A stretch of DNA of 64,000 nt from Hydnum rufescens UP504 (lineage: Eukaryota; Basidiomycota; Agaricomycetes; Cantharellales; Hydnaceae): NCBI GenBank assembly GCA_014904985.1, contig MU128930.1, positions 124,001-188,000 on the forward strand, in the 5' to 3' direction. How positions within the stretch are numbered: position 1 is the stretch's first letter; every line of letters starts with the position of its first letter. Position numbers and translations under genes: made by a program. This document shows positions 50,690 through 63,906 of this stretch, piece by piece. The notes under the pieces are model-generated. The model did not search any database and was not told where the DNA came from. It was given only the letters and a program-made list of their open reading frames with translations.

Positions 50690-53600
50690 TTACTTACGTC
50701 CAACGTCATCGTTCTCGAGCTGTTTAGATCCTGATCTCGGTAGATGCCCACCAAGGAATTCCCACGCTTCGTATAATGATCCTTTCAGGCTGATGACAAT
50801 GAACTGAAATTTATCAGAGGCTTCGGGACCGGATGTAATTTGCGATCTTGGCGACGTTCGTGTTGTCGAGGGCAGCATCTACTTCATCCAGAACGAAAAA
50901 AGGCGATGGCTGGTAACTGTCGAGTAGATAATAACAGTAAGGAGACGAACAGGTGTATAGCCAAAGCGCATCACCTGTGAATTGCGAAGAGGAGCGCTAG
51001 CGCGGCCACTGTCTTCTCTCCACCAGAGAGCTGCTCCATATCTCGGAACCGCTTCATTGGTGGCATCGCGGTGTACTTGATACCGCTGTTATACGGTTCC
51101 TGTGGCGCCGTCGCCTTAAACCCAACAATGAATCCTTTTGGCTCTGTGGGCTTACCTCGCTGTCTTCCAGACTAAGATACGCGACCCCACCTTGCGGTGC
51201 AGCTTTTCCCTTGGTAAGGTCTTTGTATACTTGATCAATGTTGTCGGAGATGTGATTATACGCCTTGTTGAAGAGGTCGCAACTGTTTGGGGAAAGAATA
51301 GGCACCGTACCTCCTGAGGAAACCCTGGAAGAACCACACACCGAACTTTCTTGATCGCATTAAACTCATCACGAGCGACCTTGACCTCTTTGCGAGCCTT
51401 TTCAGTCTCCTTGTCGGTATCCATAAGTTTGGCTTCCACATCGTCAAGTCTAATGATTCGAAACTTTCAGAAAAACGCCACCTCCTTCCGGGAATCATCA
51501 GAGCTTGCCTCGCCATGGCCTTCATATTGGGAACCATAAGGTCGATGTCAGCCATGATTTTGGTGATCGCTGCTTCCAACTCAGCACCATGATTAGGACT
51601 CCCATCCTGCAAGTGAAATTGAGACGAAGTCCTGTTAGTCGTCCATCAGAAATAAAAACGTACTTCGCGATCAGCATCCTCAAGATCCTCGAAATCAACC
51701 TCTATTCCATATGAGTGGACAGCCCGAGGTTGTTGAGTACCGTCTTCATCGCCGTCGACGTCCATGGCCATGTCCTCAGGGTTCTGACACAGGAATCAGT
51801 CACGGCAAGGCATGCCAGTAATGCAATCATTACCTCCTCCATAGGAACATCGTCGAGACTACAACCGTCTTCAAGAGGGAGATCTATTTCTTCCAACTTG
51901 CATTTCCGGTATATCGAAAATCGCTCTGATGCTAGCTTCTCGATCTCGTCATTCTAATAAGGGATGGGGGATAGGTAATTTATCCCTATGCAGGATAATA
52001 GGGACTCACCATGGAAGCAATCTCCTTGAGGACTCCGTCCAAACCTTTCCCAGCCTTGTTTGCAGTGCGCTTAGCCTCGTCCAGGGCCTTAGTCTTCGTT
52101 TCAAGGTCCTCCTGAGTCTCTTTAAGATCGTCGTTAAGCTCATCGATCTCCGCTTGGAGTGCCTGGATTTCTCTTTCCGTGGCTTCCTTGGTGCGCTGGA
52201 GTTTGGCAAGCCCCGTCTGCTCGACTTCAACCGTTTTCTGTAGGGTGCTTAGGCGATCCTTCGTCGTCTTCAATTGGTCTTCCTGGAACATCGTTCTATA
52301 TCCACATGTAAGAAGTGGTCCCACAGAGAAGAAGTGCAAGGCTGACTCAACTGATGTGTTAGTCGGTTGATCTGGGTATTGAATCGGGTGCGAGCCTCAG
52401 CGCCCTCTTGGAGGGCTTTGAGCTGACGCTCCTCATACTCCCGAATGTTCTTCACCTTGATCTTGCGACAGAAAGCGGAGAACACTTTGTCATCCGAAGC
52501 GTTGACCACGCTTTGCAGCTTGAGCATTTGTTCTTGTACTTTATCAAGTGATGTCCGAGACTGGTCAGGGCATTAATCAATAAATCACTAGCAGACACTG
52601 CCGTGGAGAGAAATATAACCTTTTTATAGTCGGGATTTAGGGCTGCGAACTCCTTTTCAATGTGCTTCAATTCTGTCTTGATGCCGGTCAATCGGAGTTT
52701 GTGGGCACTCTTTTCGTCCGTCCGAAACAAATAAGTCAGCAAAAAGATGGTATATGTCCGTAGTAGAGATTCATACCAGATCATCTCGTGCCACAGTCAA
52801 ACTTGATTCGAGGCGAGCCATCTCGGCGGTGAGGTTATCTTCAACTTGCCCTCGGGGTTTAGCCTTTTGAAGTTCCCGAAGTTGAGAGATGTAAGTCTCT
52901 TGGACCCGTCGCAGCCCTAAATAATCAGAGCGTTTAGAAAGACGCAATGGGACGTAGAGAGGATAGAGGATTAATAACCTTGAACTTCTTGCTCCTCCCA
53001 CTTCCGCCCGTTTCCGTGAGTGCTCTTACCACCAGTAATCAGGCCACTTTTGTGGATGATCGTCCCGTCCAAGGTCACAGCTAGACGGAAAACCACGTAA
53101 GGGACCTTCGGCAGTCTAATGAACAGCTGAAATGCACCTTTGACTTCTTGCCCCTTGTCATAGCACACAAACCTCGCGACCTCCATAGTGTCGCACACCA
53201 AGGCGTTTCCGCAGGCGTGGTGCATGGCTCGTTCCACTGCGGGATCAAACTGGATAACATCCACAGCAAGACGGGCTCCCTTTGCGAAGCTTCGGAACTT
53301 GTCGTTGATAGGCTTCACTTGAATCGTGTCCAAAGGGATGAACGTGGCTTGACCAGCCCGCTGATTGCGCATATACTAGGCCAAACAAACAATAGTAGGA
53401 TCGGTAATCCCAAACTAAGTCCAAATCAACGAACCTCAATGCAGTCGATAGCAGTTTTTTCTTGGTCTACAACCACGGCATCCAGGTTTCGGCCTAATAC
53501 AACGGAGACTGCAATTTCATACTTGCGTGTTGTGGGTTTACATAGATCTACCACTCGGCCACGGACACCTCGCATAAAATATCAATCATCTCAAAAAACA

Positions 53601-55958
53601 CCAATCAAGAGACAGTCGGACATACCTGGAAAAATCCGTTGCAATGTGGCGAAGGTCTCCTTGAGTCTAGCCTCACGCTCTGACTCCTTCTGATCCACGT
53701 CAGCGGACAAAAGTTTGTGGTGACAGTCGTGGAGCTTCTCGTTGATCTCTTCTCCAGTTGACTAAGCATCAAATTGCCTCAGAACCGAGCGGCCCCCACA
53801 GATTTAGACGGTAGATAGGAGGCTCACGTCACACGCCGCTTCTCCGCCTCGTGATTAGCAAGTTCCTGCTTCGTCCGCGCTAGATCTTGCTGCAACGTAT
53901 TGACTTTTTCCTCGCTCTAGGTGCACCATTCACGGCATCAGGACGAAATTTTCGCAAGAGATAACAGCCAAAGACACATGCCTCGTCCTTTAATGTCCCA
54001 CATGCCTCTGCATCGGTCCTGAGTTTATCGCGTTGCGTCTCCAATTGGTCCATTTTGTCCTTTAGACTAGCCAGCGACCGAGACTGGGCCTTCTCTTCGC
54101 GTGCGAGAGACTCAACCTCCTGGCGCTCCGTCACGGCTCCGACGCTTGCCTGAGCTTTCCTACATGGCTCCATAAAATCTCAGTATCAGAGCAAGCGACT
54201 AAGAAGACTATGGTATTCGCGCACAGAGAGTGATACTGCGCCAAACTCTCTTCAGACAGCGCAACACCTGCTTGGGACGCTTTCCTTTGTATCTCTATCG
54301 GCCAAGAGTGAAGCTTCCGTCAAGTTATCACTAGAATTGATAACCGAATAAGACGTGCCTTCGGCTTCTGCTGCAGCTTTTTTCACGTCCTCAAGATCTT
54401 CCCTCAATCGAACTAAATTGGTCTGCTGCTCGTCCACTTCTTTCTCTACAGAGACTCCAAGTGCCTGGGCTTTAGCAGTTTTTCGTTCAGAATGTGCGAT
54501 CTGGGTAGTGACGGCTAGAAGATTTGGTTTCTGTTGGGCAAAGGTGAGACGAGCATTGCAGCATAGAATTCAGAGAAACGTTGGAACGATACCCCACTTT
54601 TCCCTCCAAGGTTTTCGCTGTCTTCTTGATAGCTTGCTCCTTCCGCATCACCTCACTTCGCGCCCCTGCCTGTGCGCTACGAGCCTTCGTCACCTGTGAA
54701 TTATACTTTTCCTGGAGTGGATACCGCGGAAACAATTTGAGAGAATATTTGACGGAAGAAAAGACGAGATTGTAGTCGAACCTGCTCCTTGCGCAATCCT
54801 ATAATATCCTTACTCTTGGCTTTGATGCGATGTATGTTAACATTAATATTCTCTTCAATGTGAAACAATTTCCACAGTAGTCGATGAATGACCAATGAAT
54901 CCTAGAAACGCGGAATCGCCATTCTTTCGGCAATACACCAACGGATTGGAAGTGCAGATACTAACCCGTTCCCGACACATCTTCTCGAATTTATCGGCTT
55001 CAGCCTTCTGTTCTTTAAACTGCTTTATTTCGCCTGCAATACCGCGTCGCTTAGAATAATTGAATGTGGCTTGCTCCGTCGCACGATCCTGGGCCGCCTT
55101 CGCGCGATCATAGTCGGCAGCTAATTCAAGGGAGCTAACGACGGCGTGGTATGAGAAATTGAGAATGCCCTGAGCACACAACTGTGGTAATGAACATGGA
55201 ACGGGAGAACTTACCCGCTGATTTGTTCGATCAGCCGCGAGAGGTCCTTAGGTGATTGAGAAGCAACGGCTTCGACGTCACCCTATTAGGACGATTGCAA
55301 GGGTGAACGACCATTAGGGTGCGAGAATGAATGGTGTATGTCAAACCTGGAAGACGAGAAAGTTTTTGGCCTTGACAAGGATATTTTGTTGCTCAAGAGT
55401 TTGATTGTACGCTTGATACGTTACAACCTTATTGTTCAGTCTGTACTCACTCGCGCCTGAGGTCGATATTCTAAGCGAAGACGGAAAAAGGTCAATTCGT
55501 ACCCAGGGAGAAATGAGGGCGATGTAAAGTGACACACGTCCTCTGAAATCGATACTGAGTCCCGTTCTGATCTTCATAGACAGCGATGACCCAAGCTTTC
55601 TTCGCGGTTCCCTCTCCCTCATTAGCATCATCTTCAGTATCGCTGGAATCATCGCCATCGGGGACGTCTTCTTTTCCTAGGCGTCGCCCACGATAGACAA
55701 GGTCTTTGAGCTGACTGCTCCGTAACTGAGCACTCTTAACGCCAAGGACAAATGAGATGGCATCCATGAGGTTTGATTTCCCAGCACCATTTGGCCCAAT
55801 AACCGAGGTGAAGTCCTTAAACGGACCAATTACTTGATGACCCCTACTCGTACATACGCCGAGACACGCGAGGTTAGGTGGCGAGCGCGACGAATGCAAA
55901 TGTGAGGGTCCCACCGATACGACTTGAAGTTTGACACTTCTATTCTTAGTAGGGGCAT
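50690..55958 (-). CDS. SMC1: Cohesin subunit SMC1
   Basis: Starts [20 protein letters not shown] at 55958, with the second exon giving [20 protein letters not shown] (Walker A) and [19 protein letters not shown], typical of Smc1. Coiled-coil exons follow to the hinge ([80 protein letters not shown]), then the second coiled coil. The C-terminal head has [20 protein letters not shown] (ABC signature) and [20 protein letters not shown] (Walker B). Smc1 with Smc3 and Scc1 holds sister chromatids together. More than fifteen introns are present. Near the end an extra base at about 50766 shifts [20 protein letters not shown] out of frame. The last few residues are therefore uncertain. The ATG is 140 bases from the divergent Rrg9-like gene. 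Confidence 0.92.
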
Positions 55959-56098
55959 AGTTTCAGCCAGGGAAGATCAGCGTCACCAATTCGAGCAAGA
56001 TACAATTTGTGGTACTGGAACCACGAAAGTGACGAAACGAGACGCGCTAACGGCAAGTTCCGTGTTCCTCTCTCTGCCACCCAACTTAACGATATAAC

Positions 56099-56869
56099 AT
56101 GCTTCGAAACTATTGCTATCGCCACGCCTGGTTATTGCCTCAACCTCGGACATATTCATCTCAGGCGTCATCTCCCTCGGTGCCGCTCCCCAAACGAGAA
56201 TGGGGCGATGCACAGGGATCAGTGAATCCAGTCAAATCCAGGCTCCAAGAAATCAAATCCTCTTCATCATCTCCATCCTCCTCCATATTGTCGTCACGGC
56301 GACCATCTTCGTCCAAGTTACTCCACCCGTGCGGCTAAAACTACCAACGCTAAAACTATCAATGCGGACGAAGTTCGAGGTCGAAGGAGACCACGAAGGG
56401 GTCTGGCGGCCATCCGTTCGGAATGCCAACCCAGTGGATGTGCGTCCCGAGTACCTTACGCATCGACGGACATTGAAAGCAGAGTTTCCGAACGGCTGGT
56501 CGCCGCCTCGCAAATTATCGCGAGAGGCGATGGACGGTCTCCGGGCCTTACACGGGCACGATCCAAAAATGTTCAGCACTCCTTTCCTCGCCTCGACGGT
56601 TTAAAATCAGCCCTGAGGCAGTACGGAAGATACTAAGAAGTAAGTGGGAGCCGGATGAGAAGAGGAAGGCAGAGATTGCCAAGAAAGAGGTGGCGCTCCG
56701 GGAGGCGTGGATTGAGAAGAAGAGACGAGAGAAGGCGGAAAAGAGGCGACGGCCTGTAGAAGTACTCATGGATGATGAGAGCGACAGATCGTTTGTAGAG
56801 CAAGTAGACATTCCTCGGCAAGTGGGGCAAGATTCCTCGCTCGAGGCAACGTTACCAAGACGCACATAA
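56099..56869 (+). CDS. Neugrin/Rrg9-like mitochondrial protein
   Basis: Starts MLRNYCYRHAWLLPQPRTYS, a likely mitochondrial presequence. The conserved neugrin-type core is PEYLTHRRTLKAEFPNGWSP, PRKLSREAMDGLRALHGHDP and FKISPEAVRKILRSKWEPDE, followed by a long charged helix (EIAKKEVALREAWIEKKRRE). Yeast Rrg9 is required for respiratory growth and mitochondrial genome maintenance; mammalian neugrin takes part in mitochondrial 16S rRNA regulation. The gene appears intronless, but the frame shifts between the presequence part and the core (about 56330-56400) and again at about 56593 (an extra base before FKISPEA). As with other genes here, this could be assembly error or decay. Confidence 0.7.
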
Positions 56870-57687
56870 CGAGCCTATAACCACGTTCGACTACACATGA
56901 GGCCGGAAGGCTCTTCATTACTGTCGAACGAGGAGCAGGAACCCTTCCACAGATCCAAGTATGTATACAGTACACTGCTACTCAAGTTGATAAGGAATTT
57001 TGATTTGATGGTGATCTGCAATAGTGACATCTACCCTTGTGACCTTTATCCCGGGATCCACGTGCATGTCATACAAGTGCCAGTTCTGGCCCATGTGAGC
57101 CAGGTTGGAGTCCAACGGCTTTCCTGGCATGCTTGTTTGCTAAAAGGATGTTTTCCAATGGAAATAACATTCTCTGCCGTGACACCATGGAGCGTACCAA
57201 TTCCAGTTACTTACGTAGCGCTGTGCATCTTGGACACGTATGGAGGACATATCAGGTGCCTAGCGGCATGCATTCTCACCTCTGGGGCGTATCCATGATT
57301 CCCACCATGTATGGTCTACCCCTGTCGACTGCTTTCGATATCTTTAGCCTTCAGGAGCTTTAATTTGGCTCCGCTTCAACTCCGGCTCCAGAAATGAACG
57401 TCTCCACGCTAGTGCTCGGTGTCGATCCACCGGAACTAATATTAAGGGATGACCTTGACTACTTCTCAGTGGACGACCGTGTTGGCGGCCTGGCATACGC
57501 CTCACTGGCGCAGACATCGGCTCAAATTGATATCAACAAGAGGCAAATGAGCCTGAGACCTATTAGGCATGATGATTGCCATGCACCATATTTTCTGATG
57601 TTGCCACATGATCGATAATTCTATTTGCTCGTGATTGTACTGGCTAATGTATAAGTTGTTTCGTGGGCTCCATCTCCTTGATTCACC
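56870..57687. other. Spacer upstream of first GMC gene
   Basis: Two open stretches (56897-57298 and 57394-57618) have no recognisable protein family. The last 70 bases (about 57618-57687) match the equivalent positions before the second GMC copy (about 61508-61577), marking the left edge of the duplicated unit. Confidence 0.45.
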
Positions 57688-59990
57688 ATGGGTCTCCCGC
57701 AAATTATTTCCCAGCAGGAATACTCCTTTATCGTCGTTGGAGGTAAATTCCCCTAATTTCAGTCTTCGCCTCCCTGGGTGATCATCGAGAGTGCCTTCGC
57801 CCAGGTGGGACCGCTGGCGCAGTAGTAGCAAGCCGTCTTTCCGAAGACCCATCCTTCAAGGTCCTTTTGCTAGAAGCTGGTGGCCCGTACGTTTGCGTGA
57901 ACGTCCAGTCTTCTCATGCTATTGAATTCCAAGTTTCCAGTAATTCAGGTACACCCGATACTATGATTCCCTTGCGTTCCCCCCACGCATCTCTGGGACA
58001 AGACTACAACTGGCCATATGTTCTCCAACCCCAAGTTGCGCTTGGGGGACGCACTCCTGATTATCCCCGCGGAAAAATCTTGGGCGGGAGTTCCACTGTG
58101 AGTACTATTGCCAATGGATGCATTTGCGGCTCTCCCCATCAATGCCCTGTGCTCGGGGCTCTCAGGTCAATTATTTGTTTTACATGCGGGGCAGTATTGA
58201 AGACTGGGATCGTATCGCTACCATAACAGGTGACGATGGCTGGTCCTGGAAATCGATTCTTCCTCTCGCTCTCAAGGTCAACAGTCCTCGTAATTTCTGG
58301 AGAAATGATTTCTCAAATTCTGATTTCCCTCATAGAGCGAGAACTTCGTCCCCCCCACAGATGGTCGGGATATCTCGAACGATTATGACCACGACATGCA
58401 TGGTTATAGTGGCCCCATTCGTGTTTCCCTTGCCAACAACGCTGCCCCTATTTATGAGAAAATCATTCAGGCCGCACGCGAAACCGACGACGATCGATTT
58501 CATTACAATAAAGATATCAATGCGGGGTTCCCATTGGGCGTTGGCTGGCTTCCTGGATCGAATGGCGGAGGAGTCCGCAGTTCCTCTACTGATTATCTTA
58601 CGGCAGAGGTGGTTAAGCGCCCCAATCTTCACATTCTTACTGGGGCGCATGTCACAAAGGTTCTCTTCAACAACGAGGGTGATGAACCTGTGGCCACTGG
58701 TGTAGAGTTTGTTGAAAGTTTGAACTGTGAGGAGTCCCAACTTCGTCTCTTATCTACTGACTTATCGAAGAATACTTGGCTTGCAGCTACGACCAAATTC
58801 GTTGTGCGCGCAACAAAGGAAGTCATCCTTTCGGGAGGCGCAATCAATTCTCCTCAAATTCTTCTGCTCTCCGGGATCGGTGATAAAGTTCAGCTCGACG
58901 AGTTCAATATTCCCCTCGTCCGGCACCTTCCCGATGTTGGAAAGAATCTACAAGACCATACTGTCCTCTTCAATCAGGTATGTTCGTATCCGCATATGTG
59001 GCATTATTTAATTGACAATGAATGATCCAGTGTTATGTCAATTCAACTGAAACGTGGGATCAGATCTCCCGAGATCCCGTGGTGGGCCAGGACGCCCAGA
59101 CCCGATTCGAGACTAATCGAACAGGTACCGAGCACCCGCTCGTCTTCGCTCGTACAATTCATCATGTGTTCAACTGAGATGTGGCAACCCAATGCAGGAC
59201 CACTTGCGAATATGGTTGGCCAAGTGGTGGCGTTCCTTCGTCTCCCTCCGGACTCATCAGTCTATCAGTTGCCTGGCGTTAAAGACGATTCACCTGGACC
59301 GAATTCACCCCAATTTGAGCTGATTTTTGGAGACGGGTTTGCCAGCTCCCTTGAGCCACCCCCCGAAGAAGGAAACTTTCTCACAGTAGGAGTCATAGAC
59401 ATGACCCTAGTTCAAGAGGGAGCGTCGTATTACAGAGCTCGGATCCATTCGTGGTCCCCCTTATCGACCCCAGTTTATTGGGTGAGAAGATAGACGTTCA
59501 GATGTCCATTGAAGGTATGATAAGCCCTGCCTTCGGTGTTGGTGGTGAGGGATTCCTTACTCCATCACAATTCTCCTGAAGGTGTCAAGGCAGCCAGAGA
59601 TTTCCTCAAGGCCCCCATTTTTAAGGATCACATCATTGGAGAATACGGAGCCTTCGCTGCAGCTCGTACGGACGATGAAATCGAGGAATATGTATGCAAG
59701 TTCGCCGTCACTTCGTGGCACCCTTCTTGTACAACGGCGCTCTCCGCGAGGGGCAGTCCCAGTGGTGTCGTAGATCCAGACCTCACAGTTAAAGGGGTTA
59801 AAGGACTCCGCGTCGTGGATGCCGGTGTCTTCGTGCGTCATTTTATATCGCTCGTCCTCCCTGATTGGCGATGCTGAGACTTGCTTTTTTTCTCAAGCCG
59901 TACGTCCCAGCCGCTCATCCGCAAGGTCTAGTCTATATCGTTGCGGAGAGAGCGTCGGAGCTCATAGCTGCGAAGTACCGTGATAAATAG
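57688..59990 (+). pseudogene. GMC oxidoreductase, copy 1 (frameshifted)
   Basis: Starts MGLPQIISQQEYSFIVVGGG, with the FAD-binding GxGxxG completed across an intron (GGGTAGAVVASRLSED). Further landmarks are [85 protein letters not shown], the C-terminal catalytic region SWHPSCTTALSARG and AGVFPYVPAAHPQGLVYIVA, and the stop at 59988-59990. This is the aryl-alcohol-oxidase-like GMC family: flavin enzymes that oxidise alcohols, often producing H2O2. There is no signal peptide, so it is probably intracellular. Compared with copy 2, it has lost bases near 59170-59190 (stop after IHHVFN) and one near 59404 (ATGACCC instead of ATGAGCC). Introns otherwise join in phase. Confidence 0.8.
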
Positions 59991-61577
59991 GAAATCAATT
60001 TTTAGCTATTTAAGCGTGTTAGCATGGCTTTTCCGGTTCAGATTACCGTAAACCTCGTGTTCCAGCAGGCGGGACTGTGCCGTGAAAACAAAGGAAGACT
60101 GATAAAAATTACGGTCTTTTTTGTCCCATCGCTCAGGTGTGTGTATTCCTTACAGCTGTGTGCGAGAAAGAGAATCCGATTTGCACCCAAGAGACAGTTG
60201 AGCGGTTACATGAGCGGTCATGTGATTTAGCCACTGAACATCCCTTCCTCAGAATTTATTAGTTTTTGCATTGTTGTTTGCACCCACCCACCACCCTTTT
60301 CCTCCCGTTGGTCCAAGGAATAATGTGCCTGATGTAGGGTCTTCCCCTATATCATGTGCTCCAGGACTCCTGTCCTTTCAGCCTGGATCCTTTCCCGCAC
60401 CTAGCCTTGTCACAGACAAGAGATTATTTAACTTTAAGACAGCTGAGAAGTGGTGGAACTATTGTATAGTAGAAATGCAGTCATATTTGGGAAACGCTTG
60501 CATACTGTAGTCACTCTACGTCTAACAAAGTGTGATGTCACAACTGCGAAAAAGTTGCTAGAACCAATAGCAATCCTGTCACATCTGAGGGGGGGTTTGC
60601 TGCCTAAAAAAGGGCATTCTGCTATATATCATAGGTGGAGCGGCCGTTGCGTTGCTAATGTCACACGTCCTCAGGCTCCGCTAACTTGAATTGGTGTCAC
60701 GTCACAAAAAAATCCCTTTACTAGACTTAGAGTCTTAGAGCGACTACAGTAGATGCTTTATCAACTCAAATTACTTCGAGTCGACTCTATCAGCTGCTTG
60801 ACTTTTTGGCTCGGCTTGTTGGCTCACGGCTCGAGCCGGCCTCGACCCCAAGTCGTGCGTCAACACGAGGCTCTGCTCTACTCTCAAAGAATATCGGATA
60901 CATTTCTTCTTGCTTTCTGTCACTCCCCGCCCACCCTCTAGAGAGTTCTGGCCAAAGTTGCGAACCTATCCGCCCAGCACATTCAGGTCCCATTTATGAC
61001 CTATGAGTTTCCATCTTCAGTGCACACCCTGGCCAAGCGCATGACCGGTGCTGTCAGAAATCTCCCCGCAGCTGTCAAAGGTCTGCCCAGAGTTGTGAGA
61101 ATTTTGCAAAAAATTTCAGCATTTGAGTAAAGTGTGCCTTAATTTTGAACAAATATGTTCGTTGAACTGACATATACGAACTCCTATGGATGGCTCCCCA
61201 TTCTCATGTGTCAAGTCCAGCCTTGCATCCAGGGTGTCTGTCCACCGGACGTGGCCAGTGGACAAATTCCCAAGGGCGCAATATTGTGACCGATAAAATT
61301 TCACCAACGCCCGCCGCTATCAGCCCGCTCAGTTCTTTCTGTGCTTTCACAAGTCCCCAAGCTGACTGCGGGCACAAACCGAGGTGCTATGCTGTAACTG
61401 TTAGTCGCACAAACAACGAAGTCACAAAGTACAGAGGCGATTAACCTTTGGCAGTAATCACGAAGTCGCTTGTGACCTCAGATAAGTTCAGGGGCTTCAG
61501 GATGGTTGGTAATTGCTCGTAATTGTAGTGGGTAATCATGTATAAGTTGTTGGTGGGTCCTCTCTCTCTGATTCCCC
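59991..61577. other. Spacer between GMC copies
   Basis: The first ~100 bases match those after copy 2 (for instance AGCATGGCTTT and CGTGAAAA motifs), so the duplicated unit includes the 3' flank. The rest (about 60100-61500) has no counterpart seen around copy 1 and no recognised gene, so it may be inserted sequence. Confidence 0.45.
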
Positions 61578-63906
61578 ATGGCTCTCCCTCAAATTGGTCC
61601 CCAGCAGGAGTACTCCTTTATCGTTGTTGGTGGTAAAGTCCCTTAGTTTCAGTCCTTGACTCCCTGGGCGATCATTGACAAGTGAATTCGCCCTAGGTGG
61701 TACCGCTGGCGCAGCAGTAGCAAGCCGTCTTTCCGAAGATTCATCATTCAAGGTGCTTCTGCTAGAAGCCGGTGACTGGTACGCTTGTGTGAACGCCCAG
61801 TGGATCTCTCACATTGAATCGTGAATTCCCAGGAACTCATATAGACCTGAGACTACTGCCCCGTTGCGTGCGGTCCAGGCATCCCCTGGACAAGACTATA
61901 ACTGGCCATATGTTCTCCAACCTCAGGCTGCGCTTGAAGGACGCGCTCCTGTTTATCCCCGTGGCAAAATCTTGGGCGGAACTTCCACAGTGCGTGCTAT
62001 TGCCACTGGATGTATTCTAAGGTTCTCCTTATTAAGTCCTGCATATGTTCGGGGCTCTCAGATCAATTATCTGTTTTACCTGCGGGGCACTATTGAAGAA
62101 TGGGATCGTATCGCCGACATAACAGGTGACAAAGGCTGGTCCTGGGAATCAATTCTTCCTCTTGCCCTTAAGGTCAATAGTCCTCATAGCTTCCGGGGAA
62201 ATAATTTGTCAAATTCTGCTTTCCCTCGTAGAGCGAGAACTTCGTCCCCCCAACCGATGGCCGGGACATCTCAGGCGATTATGAGCCTGACATGCATGGC
62301 AATAGTGGCCCCATTCATGTTTCTCTTGCCAACAGTGTCGCGCCCATTTATAAGAAAGTCATTCAGGCAGCACACGAAACCAATGACTCTCGATTTCGTT
62401 ACAATAAAGATGTTAACGCCGGGCGACCATTGGGCGTTGGCTGGCTCCCTGGATCGAATGGCGGAGGACCCCGCAGTCCCTCCAGCGATTATCTCAGCGC
62501 GGAAGTAACTAAGCGTCCCAATCTGCATATTTGTACTGGGGTACATGTCACCAAAGTTCTCTTCAACACCAAGGCAGACGAGCCTGTGGCCATTGGCGTG
62601 GAGTTTATCAGTTTGGACTGTGAGGAGCTCCAGTCCTGTCTGCTATCTGCAGTTTATTGAGGATTACTTGGCTTGCAGCTGGCACCAGATTCATTGCGCA
62701 TGCAACGAACGAAGTGATCCTTTCGGGAGGCGCACTCAATTCACCTCAAATTCTTCTTCTCTCTGGGATCGGTGATAAAGCTCAGCTTGACGAGTTCAAT
62801 ATTCCCGTCGTCCGACATCTCCCCGACGTTGGAAAGAATCTACAAGACCATACCATCCTCTTCAATCAGGCATGTTTATATCCGCATATAACCGCATGCG
62901 GCATGATTTAATTGACAATCGACGATCCAGTGGTATGTCAATTCAACTGACACATGGGATGGGGTTTTCAGAGATCCCAAGGTGCTCGAGCAAGCCCAGA
63001 TCCAATTCGACACTAATCGAACAGGTACCGAGCACCTGCTCGTCTTGGCTCATGCATCATGGATTCACCATATCGGTTTAACTGATGTCTGGCAACCCAA
63101 TGCAGGTCCACTTGCAAACCTGGTTGCCCAAGCAGTGGCGTTCCTGCGTCTCCCTCCTGACTCACCAATCCATAAGTTGCCGGGCGTTAAGGACGATTCG
63201 CCTGGACCGAATTCACCGCAAATCGAACTGCTGTTTGGAGATGGGTTCATCAGCACTCTTGAGCCGACCCCGGAAGAAGGAAATTTCACCACAGCGGGAG
63301 TTGTGGGTATGAGCCCTAGCTCGAGAGGGAGTGTCGTATTACAGAGCTCCGACCCACTCGTGCCTCCCCTTATTGATCCCGCTCTATTGGCTGAGAAGAT
63401 AGATGTCCACACGAGTGTCGAAGGTATGATAAGCCTGCTTCTGGCGTTGGTGATGAGGGATTCCTTGCTTCAACAATTCTCCTGAAGGAATCAAGGCTGC
63501 CAGAGAATTTTTCAAGGCCCCCGCGTTCAAGGACCACATCATTAGAGAGTACGGAAGTTTCGCTGCTGCCCAAACGGACGATGAGCTCGAGGCATATGTA
63601 CGGAAGTCCACCGGCACTGTGTGGCACCCCTGTTGCACAACCGCTCTCTCCGCGAAGGGGAGTTCCAGTGGCGTCGTAAATCCAGATCTCACAGTTAAAG
63701 GGGTTAAAGGACTCCGCGTCGTGGATGCCGGTGTTCTCGTGCGTCATTTTATATTCCTCGTGCTTCCTGATTGACGACGCTAAGACTTGTTTTCTGTTTG
63801 ATTCTGACTCAAGCCATACGTCCCAGCCGCTCATCCTCAAGGTCTAGTCTATATTGTTGCAGAGAGAGCATCAGAGCTCATACGTGCCAAGTACCATCGT
63901 AAATAG
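61578..63906 (+). pseudogene. GMC oxidoreductase, copy 2 (frameshifted)
   Basis: A close paralogue of copy 1 with the same exon plan: [161 protein letters not shown] and AGVLPYVPAAHPQGLVYIVA, ending at 63904-63906. The regions that are broken in copy 1 are open here. In turn, copy 2 lacks one base near 62655, giving a premature TGA after LLSAVY. Catalytic His positions near the C-terminus are present. Product as for copy 1 if repaired by sequence correction; as written, neither copy encodes a complete enzyme. Confidence 0.8.

Noticed and set aside
56897..57298. Plus-strand frame of 133 codons before GMC copy 1
   Set aside because: No family resemblance, irregular composition with many Cys and Val, and no start context or splice pattern like its neighbours.
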